DNA from: Larkinella knui | GTDB taxonomy: Bacteria > Bacteroidota > Bacteroidia > Cytophagales > Spirosomataceae | DNA: 64,000 nucleotides | NCBI RefSeq assembly: GCF_003858645.1 | Contig: NZ_RQJP01000002.1 | Span: 1,116,001 to 1,180,000 of the forward strand | Reading direction: 5' to 3' | Part shown: piece by piece, positions 8,417 to 16,960 of the stretch | Position numbering within the stretch: the first letter of the stretch is position 1 | How the letters are laid out: every line of letters starts with the position of its first letter | Program-made: the position numbers and the translations under genes | Notes under the pieces: model-generated | The model's input: only the letters and a program-made list of their open reading frames with translations | Told to the model about the DNA's origin: nothing | Databases searched by the model: none

Positions 8417-9490
8417 TTAGACCTGTACTTCTTCGGGTTCCTTTTTCTTTTCCGGAATCAGCCAGGAGGCCAGAATACTAACGCCGAGAATGGCCAGAAT
8501 GACATAGAGCGAGTAAACCGTCTCAAAACCGTGCTCTTCCAGCCAGCTGTGGAAGATCATTTTCAACCCGATAAAGGTCAGCAAAGCCGCCAGACCGGTT
8601 TTCAGGAAGCGGAATTGATTCATGATGCTCGACAGGAAAAAGAACATCGACCGCAAACCCATAATGGCGAAAACGTTCGAGAAAAAGACGATGTACGGAT
8701 CTTTGGTGATCGAGAAAATGGCCGGAATCGAGTCGACGGCGAACACCAGATCGGTGAACGCGACAACGATCACGACAATGAACAGGGGCGTTACGAACAG
8801 CTTGCGGTCGGATTTCCGGCGGACAAAAAAGTGGTCGATAACGTTCCGGCGATAAACGTTCATGTATTTGGCCGTCAGCTTCACCACCGGGTGATTTTTC
8901 GGTTCCATGTGCTGATCTTCGTCTTTCTCGAAGAAGAGTTTAACACCGGTATACACCAGAAAGGCCCCGAAAATATAAATGATCCAGTCGAAACGCTGCA
9001 GCAGAGCGGAGCCGACGAAAATGAAGATAAACCGCAGGATGATGGCCCCCAGAATTCCCCAGACCAGAATTTTTTTGTAGAACTTCTGCCGTACGCCGAA
9101 CGACGCAAAGATCATGATGAAGACAAAGATATTATCGGCTGATAATGAATACTCTACCAGATAACCGGTGATGTATTCCAGCGCCATGTTGTTCTGGAAA
9201 ATGGCCAGACTCTGTTCAAAATTGCCCGGAATCAGCTTCAGGTGGTCGGCATACCGGCTGCGAATTTCTTCCAGCCGCGCCATGTCGGTAATGCCGTGGA
9301 CGAGGTAGCCGAAGTTTTTAATGAAAAAATAAAACCCGATCGACAGCGCCACCCAGACCGCACTCCACGTACCGGCTTCCTTAAAACTAACAATATGGCT
9401 TTTCTGCTTCGTAAAGGCGCCCAAATCGAAGGCCATGACCAACAAAACAAAGAGTGCAAAGCAGACAAAAAATATGGTTTCGTAACTCAT
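8417..9490 (-). CDS. TerC/Alx-family integral membrane protein
   Basis: A 357-residue protein with about eight membrane segments and the paired TerC signature: EYSLSADNIFVFIMIF in the first half and FTDLVFAVDSIPAIFSITKD in the second, whose acidic residues bind metal. It matches the TerC/Alx group, several of which export manganese or supply it to secreted proteins. It is slightly longer than E. coli Alx because of an extra loop (about residues 65-100) between the first segments. It is upstream of the large helicase gene on the same strand. I saw no recognisable yybP-ykoY manganese riboswitch in the 190 bases upstream. Confidence 0.9.
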   Translation of the reverse strand: MSYETIFFVCFALFVLLVMAFDLGAFTKQKSHIVSFKEAGTWSAVWVALSIGFYFFIKNFGYLVHGITDMARLEEIRSRYADHLKLIPGNFEQSLAIFQNNMALEYITGYLVEYSLSADNIFVFIMIFASFGVRQKFYKKILVWGILGAIILRFIFIFVGSALLQRFDWIIYIFGAFLVYTGVKLFFEKDEDQHMEPKNHPVVKLTAKYMNVYRRNVIDHFFVRRKSDRKLFVTPLFIVVIVVAFTDLVFAVDSIPAIFSITKDPYIVFFSNVFAIMGLRSMFFFLSSIMNQFRFLKTGLAALLTFIGLKMIFHSWLEEHGFETVYSLYVILAILGVSILASWLIPEKKKEPEEVQV

Positions 9491-9667
9491 AAGTTGAACA
9501 TTCGTAGTATTAAGTGTGATAGGATTGCTTCATCAGGGCCAACGAACTCAAAACTGGCACAGAATTAGCCATGAAACCGTTGAGTTGTAGAACCAAACAA
9601 ATCGTTTTGGAAAACTAATCGCAATATAGCTCTATTCAGTAACAGGTTATGATTTCGGTTGATTCCT

Positions 9668-9675
9668 TATTTTTG
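9668..9675 (+). promoter_or_regulatory. -7 box immediately before a start codon (possible leaderless mRNA)
   Basis: TATTTTTG, a perfect TAnnTTTG, ends 5 nt before the ATG at 9681. Transcription from it would begin at or within a few bases of the start codon. No good -33 TTG lies at the usual 19-20 bp. Confidence 0.45.
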
Positions 9676-9680
9676 CAAAT

Positions 9681-10421
9681 ATGTATCATGATAAGAAAGT
9701 CGTAGTTGTATTACCGGCCTACCGGGCCGCCTTAACCCTGGAACGTACCTACCGCGAAATACCGTTCGATATTGTCGATGAGGTCATTCTGGTCGATGAT
9801 GCCAGTCCAGACAATACGGTTGATGAAGCTAACCGCCTGGGTATCCGGCATGTTATCCGACACGAAAAAAATAAAGGCTACGGCGGAAATCAAAAATCCT
9901 GTTACCGCAAGGCCATGGAACTGAAGGCGGACATTGTGGTGATGTTACACCCTGATTATCAATATACTCCGAAATTAATTGTGGCCATGGTCAGCCTGAT
10001 CGGGAATGATTTGTACCCGGTGGTTTTTGGTTCCCGGATTTTGGGAAAAGGCGCCTTGAAAGGGGGAATGCCGCTGTACAAGTACGTGGCCAACCGGTTT
10101 CTGACGCTAACGCAGAATGTGCTGATGAACCAGAAACTGTCGGAATACCATACCGGCTACCGGGCGTTTTCGGGCGAGGTGATCCGCAGTCTGGATTTCA
10201 CGCACAACTCCGATGATTTTATTTTCGACAATGAAATGATCGCGCAGATTTTTCACAAAGGTTTCGAAATCGCCGAGGTGACCTGCCCGACGAAATATTT
10301 TAAGGAAGCGTCGTCCATCAATTTTCGGCGCAGTAGCATCTACGGTTTGGGCGTTCTGGCGGTGTCGCTGCGCTACCGGCTGCACCGCTGGGGAATCATG
10401 CGTTGGAAGGTATTGCAATAG
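9681..10421 (+). CDS. Family 2 glycosyltransferase (dolichyl-P-mannose synthase-like)
   Basis: A 246-residue GT-A fold enzyme. KVVVVLPAYRAALTLERTYR opens the nucleotide-binding domain, EVILVDDASPDNT is the conserved acidic strand, and IVVMLHPDYQY occupies the DxD position as HPD. GYRAFSGEV and the SSDDFIFDNEM-like segment around residues 160-180 fit the acceptor region of DPM1-type enzymes. There are no C-terminal membrane segments, so it is probably cytosolic or peripheral and moves a sugar from a nucleotide donor to a lipid carrier. Its last 26 bases overlap the convergent polyketide synthase gene. Confidence 0.88.
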   Translation: MYHDKKVVVVLPAYRAALTLERTYREIPFDIVDEVILVDDASPDNTVDEANRLGIRHVIRHEKNKGYGGNQKSCYRKAMELKADIVVMLHPDYQYTPKLIVAMVSLIGNDLYPVVFGSRILGKGALKGGMPLYKYVANRFLTLTQNVLMNQKLSEYHTGYRAFSGEVIRSLDFTHNSDDFIFDNEMIAQIFHKGFEIAEVTCPTKYFKEASSINFRRSSIYGLGVLAVSLRYRLHRWGIMRWKVLQ

Positions 10422-11565
10422 CTTCGGGAGCCGATGAGTCGTGGACGGGTAAAACCGTCGGAACAATCTCCAGAATCATCGATTCCAGCGTCAGACCCGG
10501 CCCGAAGGCACAACTCAGAATGTTGCCCGCTCCGGATTCCGTGAGCAGGTGGTTCCGGATTTCTTTCAGCACGAACAATACCGTCGCCGACGACATGTTA
10601 CCGAATTTCCGCAGGACCTCGTAAGCAAAGCGGTTTTCGGTGGCTTCGATGCCCAATTGCTGCTCGATGACCTCCAGAATTTTGCGTCCGCCGGGGTGTA
10701 TGGCGTAATAGGTGATGTCTTCGATGGCCAGTCCGCTGTGTTCCAGCAGCCGGGAAAGAGCTTTTCCGATGCCCTGGCGAATCACCGTCGGCACGTCGGA
10801 GGTCAGCGTCATTTCAAAACCGTGGTCGTTGATGATCCAGCCCATGTCATTTTTCCCGTCCGGCAACAAGTCACAAAAGAACGTCCGCATCCGGAAAGAG
10901 GGCGTCGGTTTTTCCCGGCCCGGCTGAGCTTCAATCAAAACAGCTGCGGCTCCGTCGGCGAAAAGGGCGTTGGAAAGCAGGTGATCTTCGTCGGTTTTTT
11001 TCTGAAAATGGATCGTGCATAATTCCAGGCAAACGACCAGAACGCGGGCCGACGCATCGGCGCGAACGAAGGCATCGGCGGTTTTCAGTGCGTTGAAAGC
11101 TCCGTAGCAACCCATGAAATTGATGGCCGTACGCTGGATGGTGGTCGGCAGATTCAGGGCTTCAATCAGGTCGATGTCCAGCCCCGGCGCATACATGCCC
11201 GTGCAGCTTACGGTGATCAAATGCGTCGGAATAACCGTTTTTCGGCCATCCCGGTACAAATCCTGAATGGCGGCTACGGCCAGCGGCAGGGCCTCCTTCC
11301 GGTACAGTTCCATCCGGGTTCCGACCGTTGGAAAAGGTTCCAAATCCGGGGTGTTCGGAAAAAATGTATATTCACCCGGCGAAGCACCGTAGTCGGGCAA
11401 AACGGAATGCCGCCGGTCAATTCGGGTCAGGCGATACAGGGCCTGCAATTTACGCCGGTTTGGCTCGTCAAGTTGGAGAGCCTCCGCCATGAACGACGCG
11501 ATTTGCAACTGCGAAAAGCCGTATTGCGGTACGGCCGTACCGATGGCGGTAATGTAGCTATCCAT
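10396..11565 (-). CDS. Type III polyketide synthase (chalcone synthase-like)
   Basis: A 389-residue thiolase-fold enzyme with the complete type III PKS triad: Cys153 in INFMGCYGAFNAL, His290 in YYAIHPGGRKIL and Asn323 in KFGNMSSATVLF. It condenses a starter acyl-CoA with malonyl-CoA to give alkylpyrones, resorcinols or similar phenolic products; the starter cannot be told from sequence. The length is normal for the family. A UbiA prenyltransferase gene is divergent only 124 bp away, which suggests that a polyketide is prenylated and membrane-anchored. Its 3' end overlaps the convergent glycosyltransferase gene by 26 bp. Confidence 0.92.
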   Translation of the reverse strand: MDSYITAIGTAVPQYGFSQLQIASFMAEALQLDEPNRRKLQALYRLTRIDRRHSVLPDYGASPGEYTFFPNTPDLEPFPTVGTRMELYRKEALPLAVAAIQDLYRDGRKTVIPTHLITVSCTGMYAPGLDIDLIEALNLPTTIQRTAINFMGCYGAFNALKTADAFVRADASARVLVVCLELCTIHFQKKTDEDHLLSNALFADGAAAVLIEAQPGREKPTPSFRMRTFFCDLLPDGKNDMGWIINDHGFEMTLTSDVPTVIRQGIGKALSRLLEHSGLAIEDITYYAIHPGGRKILEVIEQQLGIEATENRFAYEVLRKFGNMSSATVLFVLKEIRNHLLTESGAGNILSCAFGPGLTLESMILEIVPTVLPVHDSSAPEAIAIPSNA

Positions 11566-11689
11566 TTAGTGCAATTCATTGTTACCGGAGTCATCCGAAT
11601 CCGTCTCAATCTTTCCTATAACCAAACGTTCACTTTAATGTTAGACTTTCGACTATGAAATCTCGTTCATCCTTGCCCGGCCCCACCGT

Positions 11690-12568
11690 ATGACTTTCCG
11701 AACTGTCTGGCTGCATTTGCGGGTGCCGTTCTCGTTTTTTCTACTGCCGGTCTTTCTGTTTGCGCTGAGTCAGTCGACCGAGCTTCGTCAGGGGACGCTG
11801 GATTGGGGACGGGTTGTGGCGATCTGGGCGGTTATTCACCTGTTGCTTTATCCGGCCAGCAACGCCTATAACAGCTATTTTGACAAAGACGAAGGCAGTA
11901 TCGGCATTCTGGAAACCCCTCCGCCGGTCGACAAAACCCTGTATACCGTCGCCTGGGCGCTGGATCTGCTGGCGTTGGTGATTGGCGTCTGGATCGGCTG
12001 GCCATTTGTGGGCTATTTACTCATTTACGGATTGATTTCCAAAGCGTATAGTCACCCGATCATTCGATTAAAAAAATACCCGATTGCCAGCTGGCTCGTA
12101 ATCGGTTTGTTCCAGGGTGGTTTTACGTACCTGATGACGTTGCAGGCCATCGACGATTTGCCGATCATGGAACTGACAAATCCCCGGCTCCTGCTGGGGG
12201 CGCTGCTTTGCACCCTGAACCTGCTGGCGATCTACCCGATTACGCAGGTGTATCAGCACGAGGAAGATGGCCGCCGGGGCGACCTGACGATGAGCCGTCT
12301 GCTGGGCATTCGCGGAACCTTTCTGAATACCGTCATCTGGTTTGCCCTGTCGTTGGGCGGTTTTTACTGGTATTTTGGCGGGGAGCCGGTATTTTGGTTA
12401 CTACCCGTCTGTCTGTTGCCGGGCGTCGTCTATTTTGTATTCTGGACAATCCGGGTATTTGGTGACAGTCGGCAGGCGGATTTCCGGTCGGCGATGACGA
12501 TGACGCTGCTTTCGGGCACGGGTTTGAATATTTTCTTTGTTCTTCTGCTGATTTTAACCGATTCATAA
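11690..12568 (+). CDS. UbiA-family prenyltransferase
   Basis: A 292-residue membrane protein with about eight hydrophobic segments and both UbiA aspartate motifs. Motif 1 is SNAYNSYFDKDEGSIG (N-x3-D-x3-D form, near residue 60) and motif 2 is YQHEEDGRRGDLTMSRLLG (near 190). These bind the Mg-diphosphate of a prenyl donor. The acceptor is unknown. The gene is divergent from the type III PKS gene and shares its upstream region, so an aromatic polyketide is a reasonable acceptor. No flexirubin or quinone genes are nearby to suggest otherwise. Confidence 0.88.
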   Translation: MTFRTVWLHLRVPFSFFLLPVFLFALSQSTELRQGTLDWGRVVAIWAVIHLLLYPASNAYNSYFDKDEGSIGILETPPPVDKTLYTVAWALDLLALVIGVWIGWPFVGYLLIYGLISKAYSHPIIRLKKYPIASWLVIGLFQGGFTYLMTLQAIDDLPIMELTNPRLLLGALLCTLNLLAIYPITQVYQHEEDGRRGDLTMSRLLGIRGTFLNTVIWFALSLGGFYWYFGGEPVFWLLPVCLLPGVVYFVFWTIRVFGDSRQADFRSAMTMTLLSGTGLNIFFVLLLILTDS

Positions 12569-12623
12569 TCAGAAGACAAGTGGCGGTAATGGCGATTATC
12601 CTAAATTTTTTTCAGGGAAGTGC

Positions 12624-12653
12624 TTGCCAAACGTCGCAGAGCCCTTATATTTG
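12624..12653 (+). promoter_or_regulatory. Promoter of the tRNA-Gly gene
   Basis: TTG at 12624-12626, 19 bp, then TATATTTG at 12646-12653, a perfect TAnnTTTG. The predicted transcript start is near 12660, about 27 nt before the mature tRNA 5' end. Confidence 0.8.
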
Positions 12654-12686
12654 CATCCACAAAACGCCAACGTTCTGGCATAGAAC

Positions 12687-12759
12687 GCGAAAGTAGCTCA
12701 GCTGGTAGAGCGCGACCTTGCCAAGGTCGAGGTCGCGGGTTCGAACCCCGTCTTTCGCT
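12687..12759 (+). tRNA. tRNA-Gly (GCC)
   Basis: A complete 73-nt cloverleaf. Acceptor stem GCGAAAG pairs with CTTTCGC, D arm GCTC/GAGC, anticodon stem CGACC/GGTCG around TTGCCAA (anticodon GCC), T loop TTCGAAC. The discriminator is T, as usual for bacterial tRNA-Gly. CCA is not encoded. Confidence 0.97.
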
Positions 12760-12760
12760 C

Positions 12761-12786
12761 AAAGCACCCACCGCGGTGCTTTTTTT
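12761..12786 (+). terminator. Terminator after tRNA-Gly
   Basis: Stem AAAGCACC / GGTGCTTT (12761-12768 with 12775-12782), six-base loop, followed by a T-run. It lies between the two tRNA genes, so tRNA-Leu either has its own promoter or depends on read-through. Confidence 0.8.
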
Positions 12787-12807
12787 GTAAAATCTGGTCT
12801 CTATCAA

Positions 12808-12893
12808 GCCGGGATGGCGGAATAGGTAGACGCGCAGGACTTAAAATCCTGTGAGCAGTAATGTTCGTGCGGGTTCGATTCCCGCTCCCGGTA
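12808..12893 (+). tRNA. tRNA-Leu (TAA)
   Basis: An 86-nt class II tRNA with a long variable arm. Acceptor stem GCCGGGA pairs with TCCCGGT, anticodon stem CAGGA/TCCTG around CTTAAAA (anticodon TAA), T loop TTCGATT, discriminator A. CCA is not encoded. Confidence 0.97.
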
Positions 12894-12898
12894 CCTGG

Positions 12899-12934
12899 AA
12901 TACCTTATGAGCTACTTATAAGGTATTTTTTTTT
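12899..12934 (+). terminator. Terminator after tRNA-Leu
   Basis: A 10-bp stem AATACCTTAT / ATAAGGTATT with an 8-9-nt loop and a T-run of about nine. The 220 bases that follow, up to the globin gene end at 13157, hold nothing I can assign. Confidence 0.85.
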
Positions 12935-13156
12935 GCTAGCTGAAAGCAGGTTCCAACCGGTTCTTAATTTCACCCCTCCACCCTGTTCCTACCAACCTCT
13001 GGCGTCAAGAAATAGAGTGTCCAGCAAAACGGGCGCTGTTAAGCAACTCAGAAAACGTAACTTACTCTTTATCCATAACTTGCCTCCCGAATGGCTCCCG
13101 TCGGCTCTGCTTTATTCCAGAAAAGGAAAACCGTATACGAGCGGTGCAACACCCGT

Positions 13157-13570
13157 TTATTTCCGGATCGAATCTTTTATCATCGCTTCGGTCAGTGAGT
13201 CGTAACAGGCTTCCCAGGCCTCTTCCACCGAATCGTTCCAGTCGATGCCCAGGCCTTTCTCCAGCGTCCACAACAGGGCTTCTTTCACCGCTTCATAGTG
13301 CTCGGGCTTGACGCCGTAGCCTTCGTGCCGCTCGGCCAGTTGATTGATTTCCTGCGCAACGGTATCCGGTCGATCGAGCCGGGCCACAATGATGCTGAGC
13401 ATGGAAATGAATTTTTCATACTGACTTTCCATCGAGCCTTTGAATAAAGCCCGAAGCATGGGGTATTTTTTGAATAACCGCCCGTAGAAAACATCCCCCA
13501 GCACCACCGGATCAACGTCGCGCAGCAATTTCCAGGTTTGTTTAACGAGACTAAGTTGTTGATTCGTCAT
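13157..13570 (-). CDS. Single-domain globin
   Basis: A 137-residue globin of the flavohaemoglobin-like M/FHb class without a reductase domain. The proximal His is in QLAERHEGYGVKPEHY, the segment matching the F-helix of flavohaemoglobins; the B/E helix region YGRLFKKYPMLRALF has the conserved CD-loop Phe. Likely roles are nitric-oxide detoxification, oxygen binding or redox sensing, but it would need a separate reductase. It is monocistronic, with no co-directional neighbour within 190 bp. Confidence 0.9.
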   Translation of the reverse strand: MTNQQLSLVKQTWKLLRDVDPVVLGDVFYGRLFKKYPMLRALFKGSMESQYEKFISMLSIIVARLDRPDTVAQEINQLAERHEGYGVKPEHYEAVKEALLWTLEKGLGIDWNDSVEEAWEACYDSLTEAMIKDSIRK

Positions 13571-13768
13571 GCGGGTATTCCCAGGGGAATCTTTACAGTC
13601 TATACCGGTTAAATGACCGAATAAATGCGCCCATCACCAAGTTTTCTGACATGAATCATCTATTTTAGTCAATCAGCCGTAGGAAAGCGGCTTTTATCCG
13701 TACCAGCCGCGGGTCGCCAACGATGGCGGGCTTCAAAAGCGCTTTTTAACAAACGGCAACCTACCGAT

Positions 13769-15340
13769 CTATAGCGGTTTCTTTTTCAATTGATTCTCCA
13801 GCAGGATAACCCCGGCTTTCGATTGACGCCAGCGGTTCAGCAATTCCTTCGGCGTGGGCGTCACCCGGAAGGCAAACGAACCCAGCAGAATATCCTCGTC
13901 GCCATCCCGATCAACGTCGGCGGCATCCATCGTCAGCCAGGCCCCCAGATCAGCCTCGGGAAACGACTTGGGACGAAACCGGTTGTTGCCCCGGTTTTCC
14001 AGATACACAAAATTCTCCAGTCGTTTGCGCGTCACATCCGGAAAGAAAGCAATGGCCGCCACGTCCAGATCGCCATCGCCGTCGAAGTCGCGGGCCAGGG
14101 CTTTGGTCGCTCCGTGCATCGGATAAAACCACAACTGCCGGAACTTGAAATTGCCCTCATTCCGGAACAGGCGGACACCGTGATACCGCTTCAGTGAGTT
14201 GGAATAATCGGCATTATCGCCGTTGGTATACAACAAATCCATGTCGCCATCGTGGTCAAAATCAACAACATCCAGGTAGCTGGAGCCGAATACCGGCGGA
14301 AACCGCAGCACGTTTTTTTTCCAGAACCGCCCCCCGCCTTCGTTGTTGAAAACCGCCACCTGCTCGTCACTCTGCGAGAGCAGAACCACAATATCAGACT
14401 TGCCGTCGCCGTTCATATCGGTCACGACGGTTCGCACCGCGCCCGGTACGGGTTCCAGAACGTGTTCAAGGTAAGTCGATCCGGCATTTTCAAACCAGGT
14501 GAGCTGGCCTACATAAAATCCAAATTGACAAACCAGAATATCTTCTCTCCCATCGCCGTTCAGGTCGGCATAGGTGGCGTCGACCGGTCGTTGCAGCCGT
14601 TTCAACAAAACCGCCCGCTCGATCTTTCGCGTTGCCGGCTGTTGGTTGATGTGCAGCAGTTCGCCGTTCAAAAGATCGTTGGGATCCATCGTCCCCATCG
14701 TCAACACATCGAGGCTTCCGTCGGTCCGGGCCCGCAGGCTGGAAGGGGGCGAAAACGTGATCAGGGAATCGACTTTTTGCAAGCCACTGTTCAAAAAGTA
14801 AAGCTTTCCACGCCGACTGCCCACCGCGATTCGCTGGCTTACCGGTTCGTATTTCAGTAGCGTAACCAGATTATCGACCGACTGGGTCGGTTTGCGGATT
14901 TTGAAAAGCGGTAGCTGGTAATCAATCGACGGTTTGGGGGCTTGGGGCCGTGATTTTTCGGGGGCGTTTTTCAGGTAATACGCCGAAATTTTCGCCCAAT
15001 CGTCGGGATGCACCATCGGAGTTCCGGCAAATACGCCCGACTGCAACACCCGCTGGATTTCGTCGGGGTCGCTCAACTGCCGGAAAGGCGACAGGGAATC
15101 GGCCGAAAAACCCATTCGCAGCGCCATTTGGGGCAAAACCTTCCGTTTCCAGATGTCTTTTTCCAGCAAGTCCGGAGCCGGAAAGGCGTGGCAGCTTTTG
15201 CAATAGGTTTGGGCGAGTTCCTGGCCACTCAACCCGGACGGTTCTGGTATAGCAGTCCATTGCTGGCTGCGATTACAGGCCAGAATCCAGCCAGCAAACA
15301 ACAAAAGGACGAAAGAAGAAATTGATCTATGGAAAGACAT
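13769..15340 (-). CDS. Lipoprotein with c-type haem site and FG-GAP/VCBS propeller
   Basis: A 523-residue protein starting at MSFHRSISSFV. The signal peptide ends in a lipobox (AGWILAC), so it is probably anchored to a membrane. A single haem-attachment motif CKSCH follows (GQELAQTYCKSCHAFPAP), resembling the N-terminal cytochrome module of Bacteroidota c-type proteins. From about residue 150 onward there are repeated calcium-binding FG-GAP/VCBS motifs (DLNGDGREDILV, DMNGDGKSDIVV, DFDHDGDMDLLY, DFDGDGDLDVAA, DVDRDGDEDILL), which build a seven-bladed propeller. An electron-transfer or surface-binding role is possible. Function not established. Confidence 0.85.
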   Translation of the reverse strand: MSFHRSISSFVLLLFAGWILACNRSQQWTAIPEPSGLSGQELAQTYCKSCHAFPAPDLLEKDIWKRKVLPQMALRMGFSADSLSPFRQLSDPDEIQRVLQSGVFAGTPMVHPDDWAKISAYYLKNAPEKSRPQAPKPSIDYQLPLFKIRKPTQSVDNLVTLLKYEPVSQRIAVGSRRGKLYFLNSGLQKVDSLITFSPPSSLRARTDGSLDVLTMGTMDPNDLLNGELLHINQQPATRKIERAVLLKRLQRPVDATYADLNGDGREDILVCQFGFYVGQLTWFENAGSTYLEHVLEPVPGAVRTVVTDMNGDGKSDIVVLLSQSDEQVAVFNNEGGGRFWKKNVLRFPPVFGSSYLDVVDFDHDGDMDLLYTNGDNADYSNSLKRYHGVRLFRNEGNFKFRQLWFYPMHGATKALARDFDGDGDLDVAAIAFFPDVTRKRLENFVYLENRGNNRFRPKSFPEADLGAWLTMDAADVDRDGDEDILLGSFAFRVTPTPKELLNRWRQSKAGVILLENQLKKKPL

Positions 15341-15474
15341 CGTATAATTAAAACACAACAAACTTATCACAAAACGGGCTGTTTATCAAAGATTGCCGCA
15401 AGGTCGTTTGGCCTTTTCCGAAATCGCTATTACTTTTTCCCATTTCTTTGCACGGCACTAGCCCGCCCTTCAAT

Positions 15475-16956
15475 ATGATCAACTGCATCCTTGGCGTCGA
15501 CATCGGCACAACAAACGTTAAAGCACTCGCTTTCCAACCGGAAACCGGTCAGATTATCGCCCACGCGTCGGCTCCGCTGGCCACGCTCAACCCCCAGCCC
15601 GGCTTTGCGGAGCAGGACCCGGATGAAGTCTGGACCCATTTGATCGGCGTGCTGGACGAAGTTTGCCGGGAGGTTGACCAGCAACAGGGCCGCATCGAAG
15701 CCGTTGGGTTTAGCGCGGCCATGCACAGCTGTATGGCCGTCGATGACACCGGAAAACCGCTGACCAACGCCATTCTGTGGTCGGACAACCGGGCCGAAAA
15801 GCAGGCCGATTCCCTGCGTGGTGAACAGGCGACTCTCGGCAAAGACATTTATCAGCAAACCGGTACGCCCCTGCATCCGATGATTCCGCTTTGCAAACTG
15901 GCCTGGTTTCGCGAGAACAACCTCCGGCTGTTGCGCCGGGCCACGGGCTGGATTTCGATCAAGGAATACATCTGGCACAAACTGACCGGCAACTATCAGA
16001 TTGACTATTCGATTGCCACCGCCACCGGTTTGTTCGACAGCCAGCGGAAGGAATGGTATCCGCCCGCACTCGAATTTGCCGGTATTCGGATCGAACAATT
16101 GTCGGAACCGGTTCCCACGACGTACGCTGGCAAATTGAACAACCCGAGTCTGCCCGGCTCCATCAGCGCCGGTTTGGCGAACGCCGGTTTATACATTGGC
16201 GCGTCGGATGGTTGTCTGGCAAATCTGGGCGCCGGGGCCATCGAAGCGGGCATTACCACCATTACCATTGGCACGAGTGGCGCCATCCGCCGGACGGTGC
16301 AGCGGCCTTTACGGGAAGAAAAAGGCCGTTTGTTCAGCTACATCCTGAATGTGAATGATCCCGTCGATAGAAATTATTACGTGGTGGGCGGACCCACCAA
16401 CAACGGGGCCAATGTCCTGCAATGGGTATCGGAAAAACTGATGCAAGCCGAAACCGAGGCTGTTTTGGCCGAAGCTGCTACGGTGGCCGCCGGGTCGGAT
16501 CATCTCTTATTTTTGCCCTATTTGCAGGGCGAGCGCGCGCCACTTTGGGATGCCGGGGTGCGCGGCTCTTATCTGAACGTCGACTGGCAGCACGGGCGGG
16601 CGCATTTTGCTCGGGCCGCACTGGAAGGCGTTCTGTTCAATCTGCTTCGCATCGAGCGCATTTTGTCGCGATATACCGGCCCAACGAAAGTGATTCACGC
16701 CAACGGCGGTTTTGCCCAGTCCGCGTTTTGGGTGCAGATGATGGCCGATATTTTTGGCGTACCGGTTCGGCTCAATGAAAGCAACGAAAGCGGGGCCATT
16801 GGCGCAATTTTATTAACCATGAAGGCTATGGGACGAGTTTCATCCTTGGTTGAAGCCACCCGACAGGTTGGATTTGGCCAGACTTTTGAACCGGACGCCG
16901 ACCGACACCGGCAGTATCGGCTTGTCTATGAACGGTTTGAAAAGGCCTTACCCTAA
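15475..16956 (+). CDS. FGGY-family sugar kinase, gluconokinase-like
   Basis: A 493-residue carbohydrate kinase with the actin-like ATPase fold. The phosphate-1 motif is ILGVDIGTTNVKALAF, GFSAAMHSCMAVD and ILWSDNRAEKQAD mark the sugar-binding half, and TITIGTSGAIRR with HANGGFAQSAFWVQMMADIF marks the second half. The SAAMHS and WSDNR segments fit the gluconate kinase/xylulokinase branch. It would phosphorylate a hexonate or pentulose using ATP in the cytosol. The ATG at 15475 is preferred to an upstream TTG. A decayed rtcB fragment follows four bases after its stop. Confidence 0.85.
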   Translation: MINCILGVDIGTTNVKALAFQPETGQIIAHASAPLATLNPQPGFAEQDPDEVWTHLIGVLDEVCREVDQQQGRIEAVGFSAAMHSCMAVDDTGKPLTNAILWSDNRAEKQADSLRGEQATLGKDIYQQTGTPLHPMIPLCKLAWFRENNLRLLRRATGWISIKEYIWHKLTGNYQIDYSIATATGLFDSQRKEWYPPALEFAGIRIEQLSEPVPTTYAGKLNNPSLPGSISAGLANAGLYIGASDGCLANLGAGAIEAGITTITIGTSGAIRRTVQRPLREEKGRLFSYILNVNDPVDRNYYVVGGPTNNGANVLQWVSEKLMQAETEAVLAEAATVAAGSDHLLFLPYLQGERAPLWDAGVRGSYLNVDWQHGRAHFARAALEGVLFNLLRIERILSRYTGPTKVIHANGGFAQSAFWVQMMADIFGVPVRLNESNESGAIGAILLTMKAMGRVSSLVEATRQVGFGQTFEPDADRHRQYRLVYERFEKALP

Positions 16957-16960
16957 TCGC

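Noticed and set aside
4290-9490. Helicase/TerC region as a mobile island
   Set aside because: Base composition and codon use look like the neighbours by eye; no integrase, tRNA junction or direct repeats.
9491-9667. Manganese riboswitch upstream of the TerC gene
   Set aside because: No yybP-ykoY core motifs or paired helices could be found by eye.
12861-13205. Plus-strand open frame after tRNA-Leu
   Set aside because: It starts inside the tRNA gene and runs through its terminator; no protein-like features.
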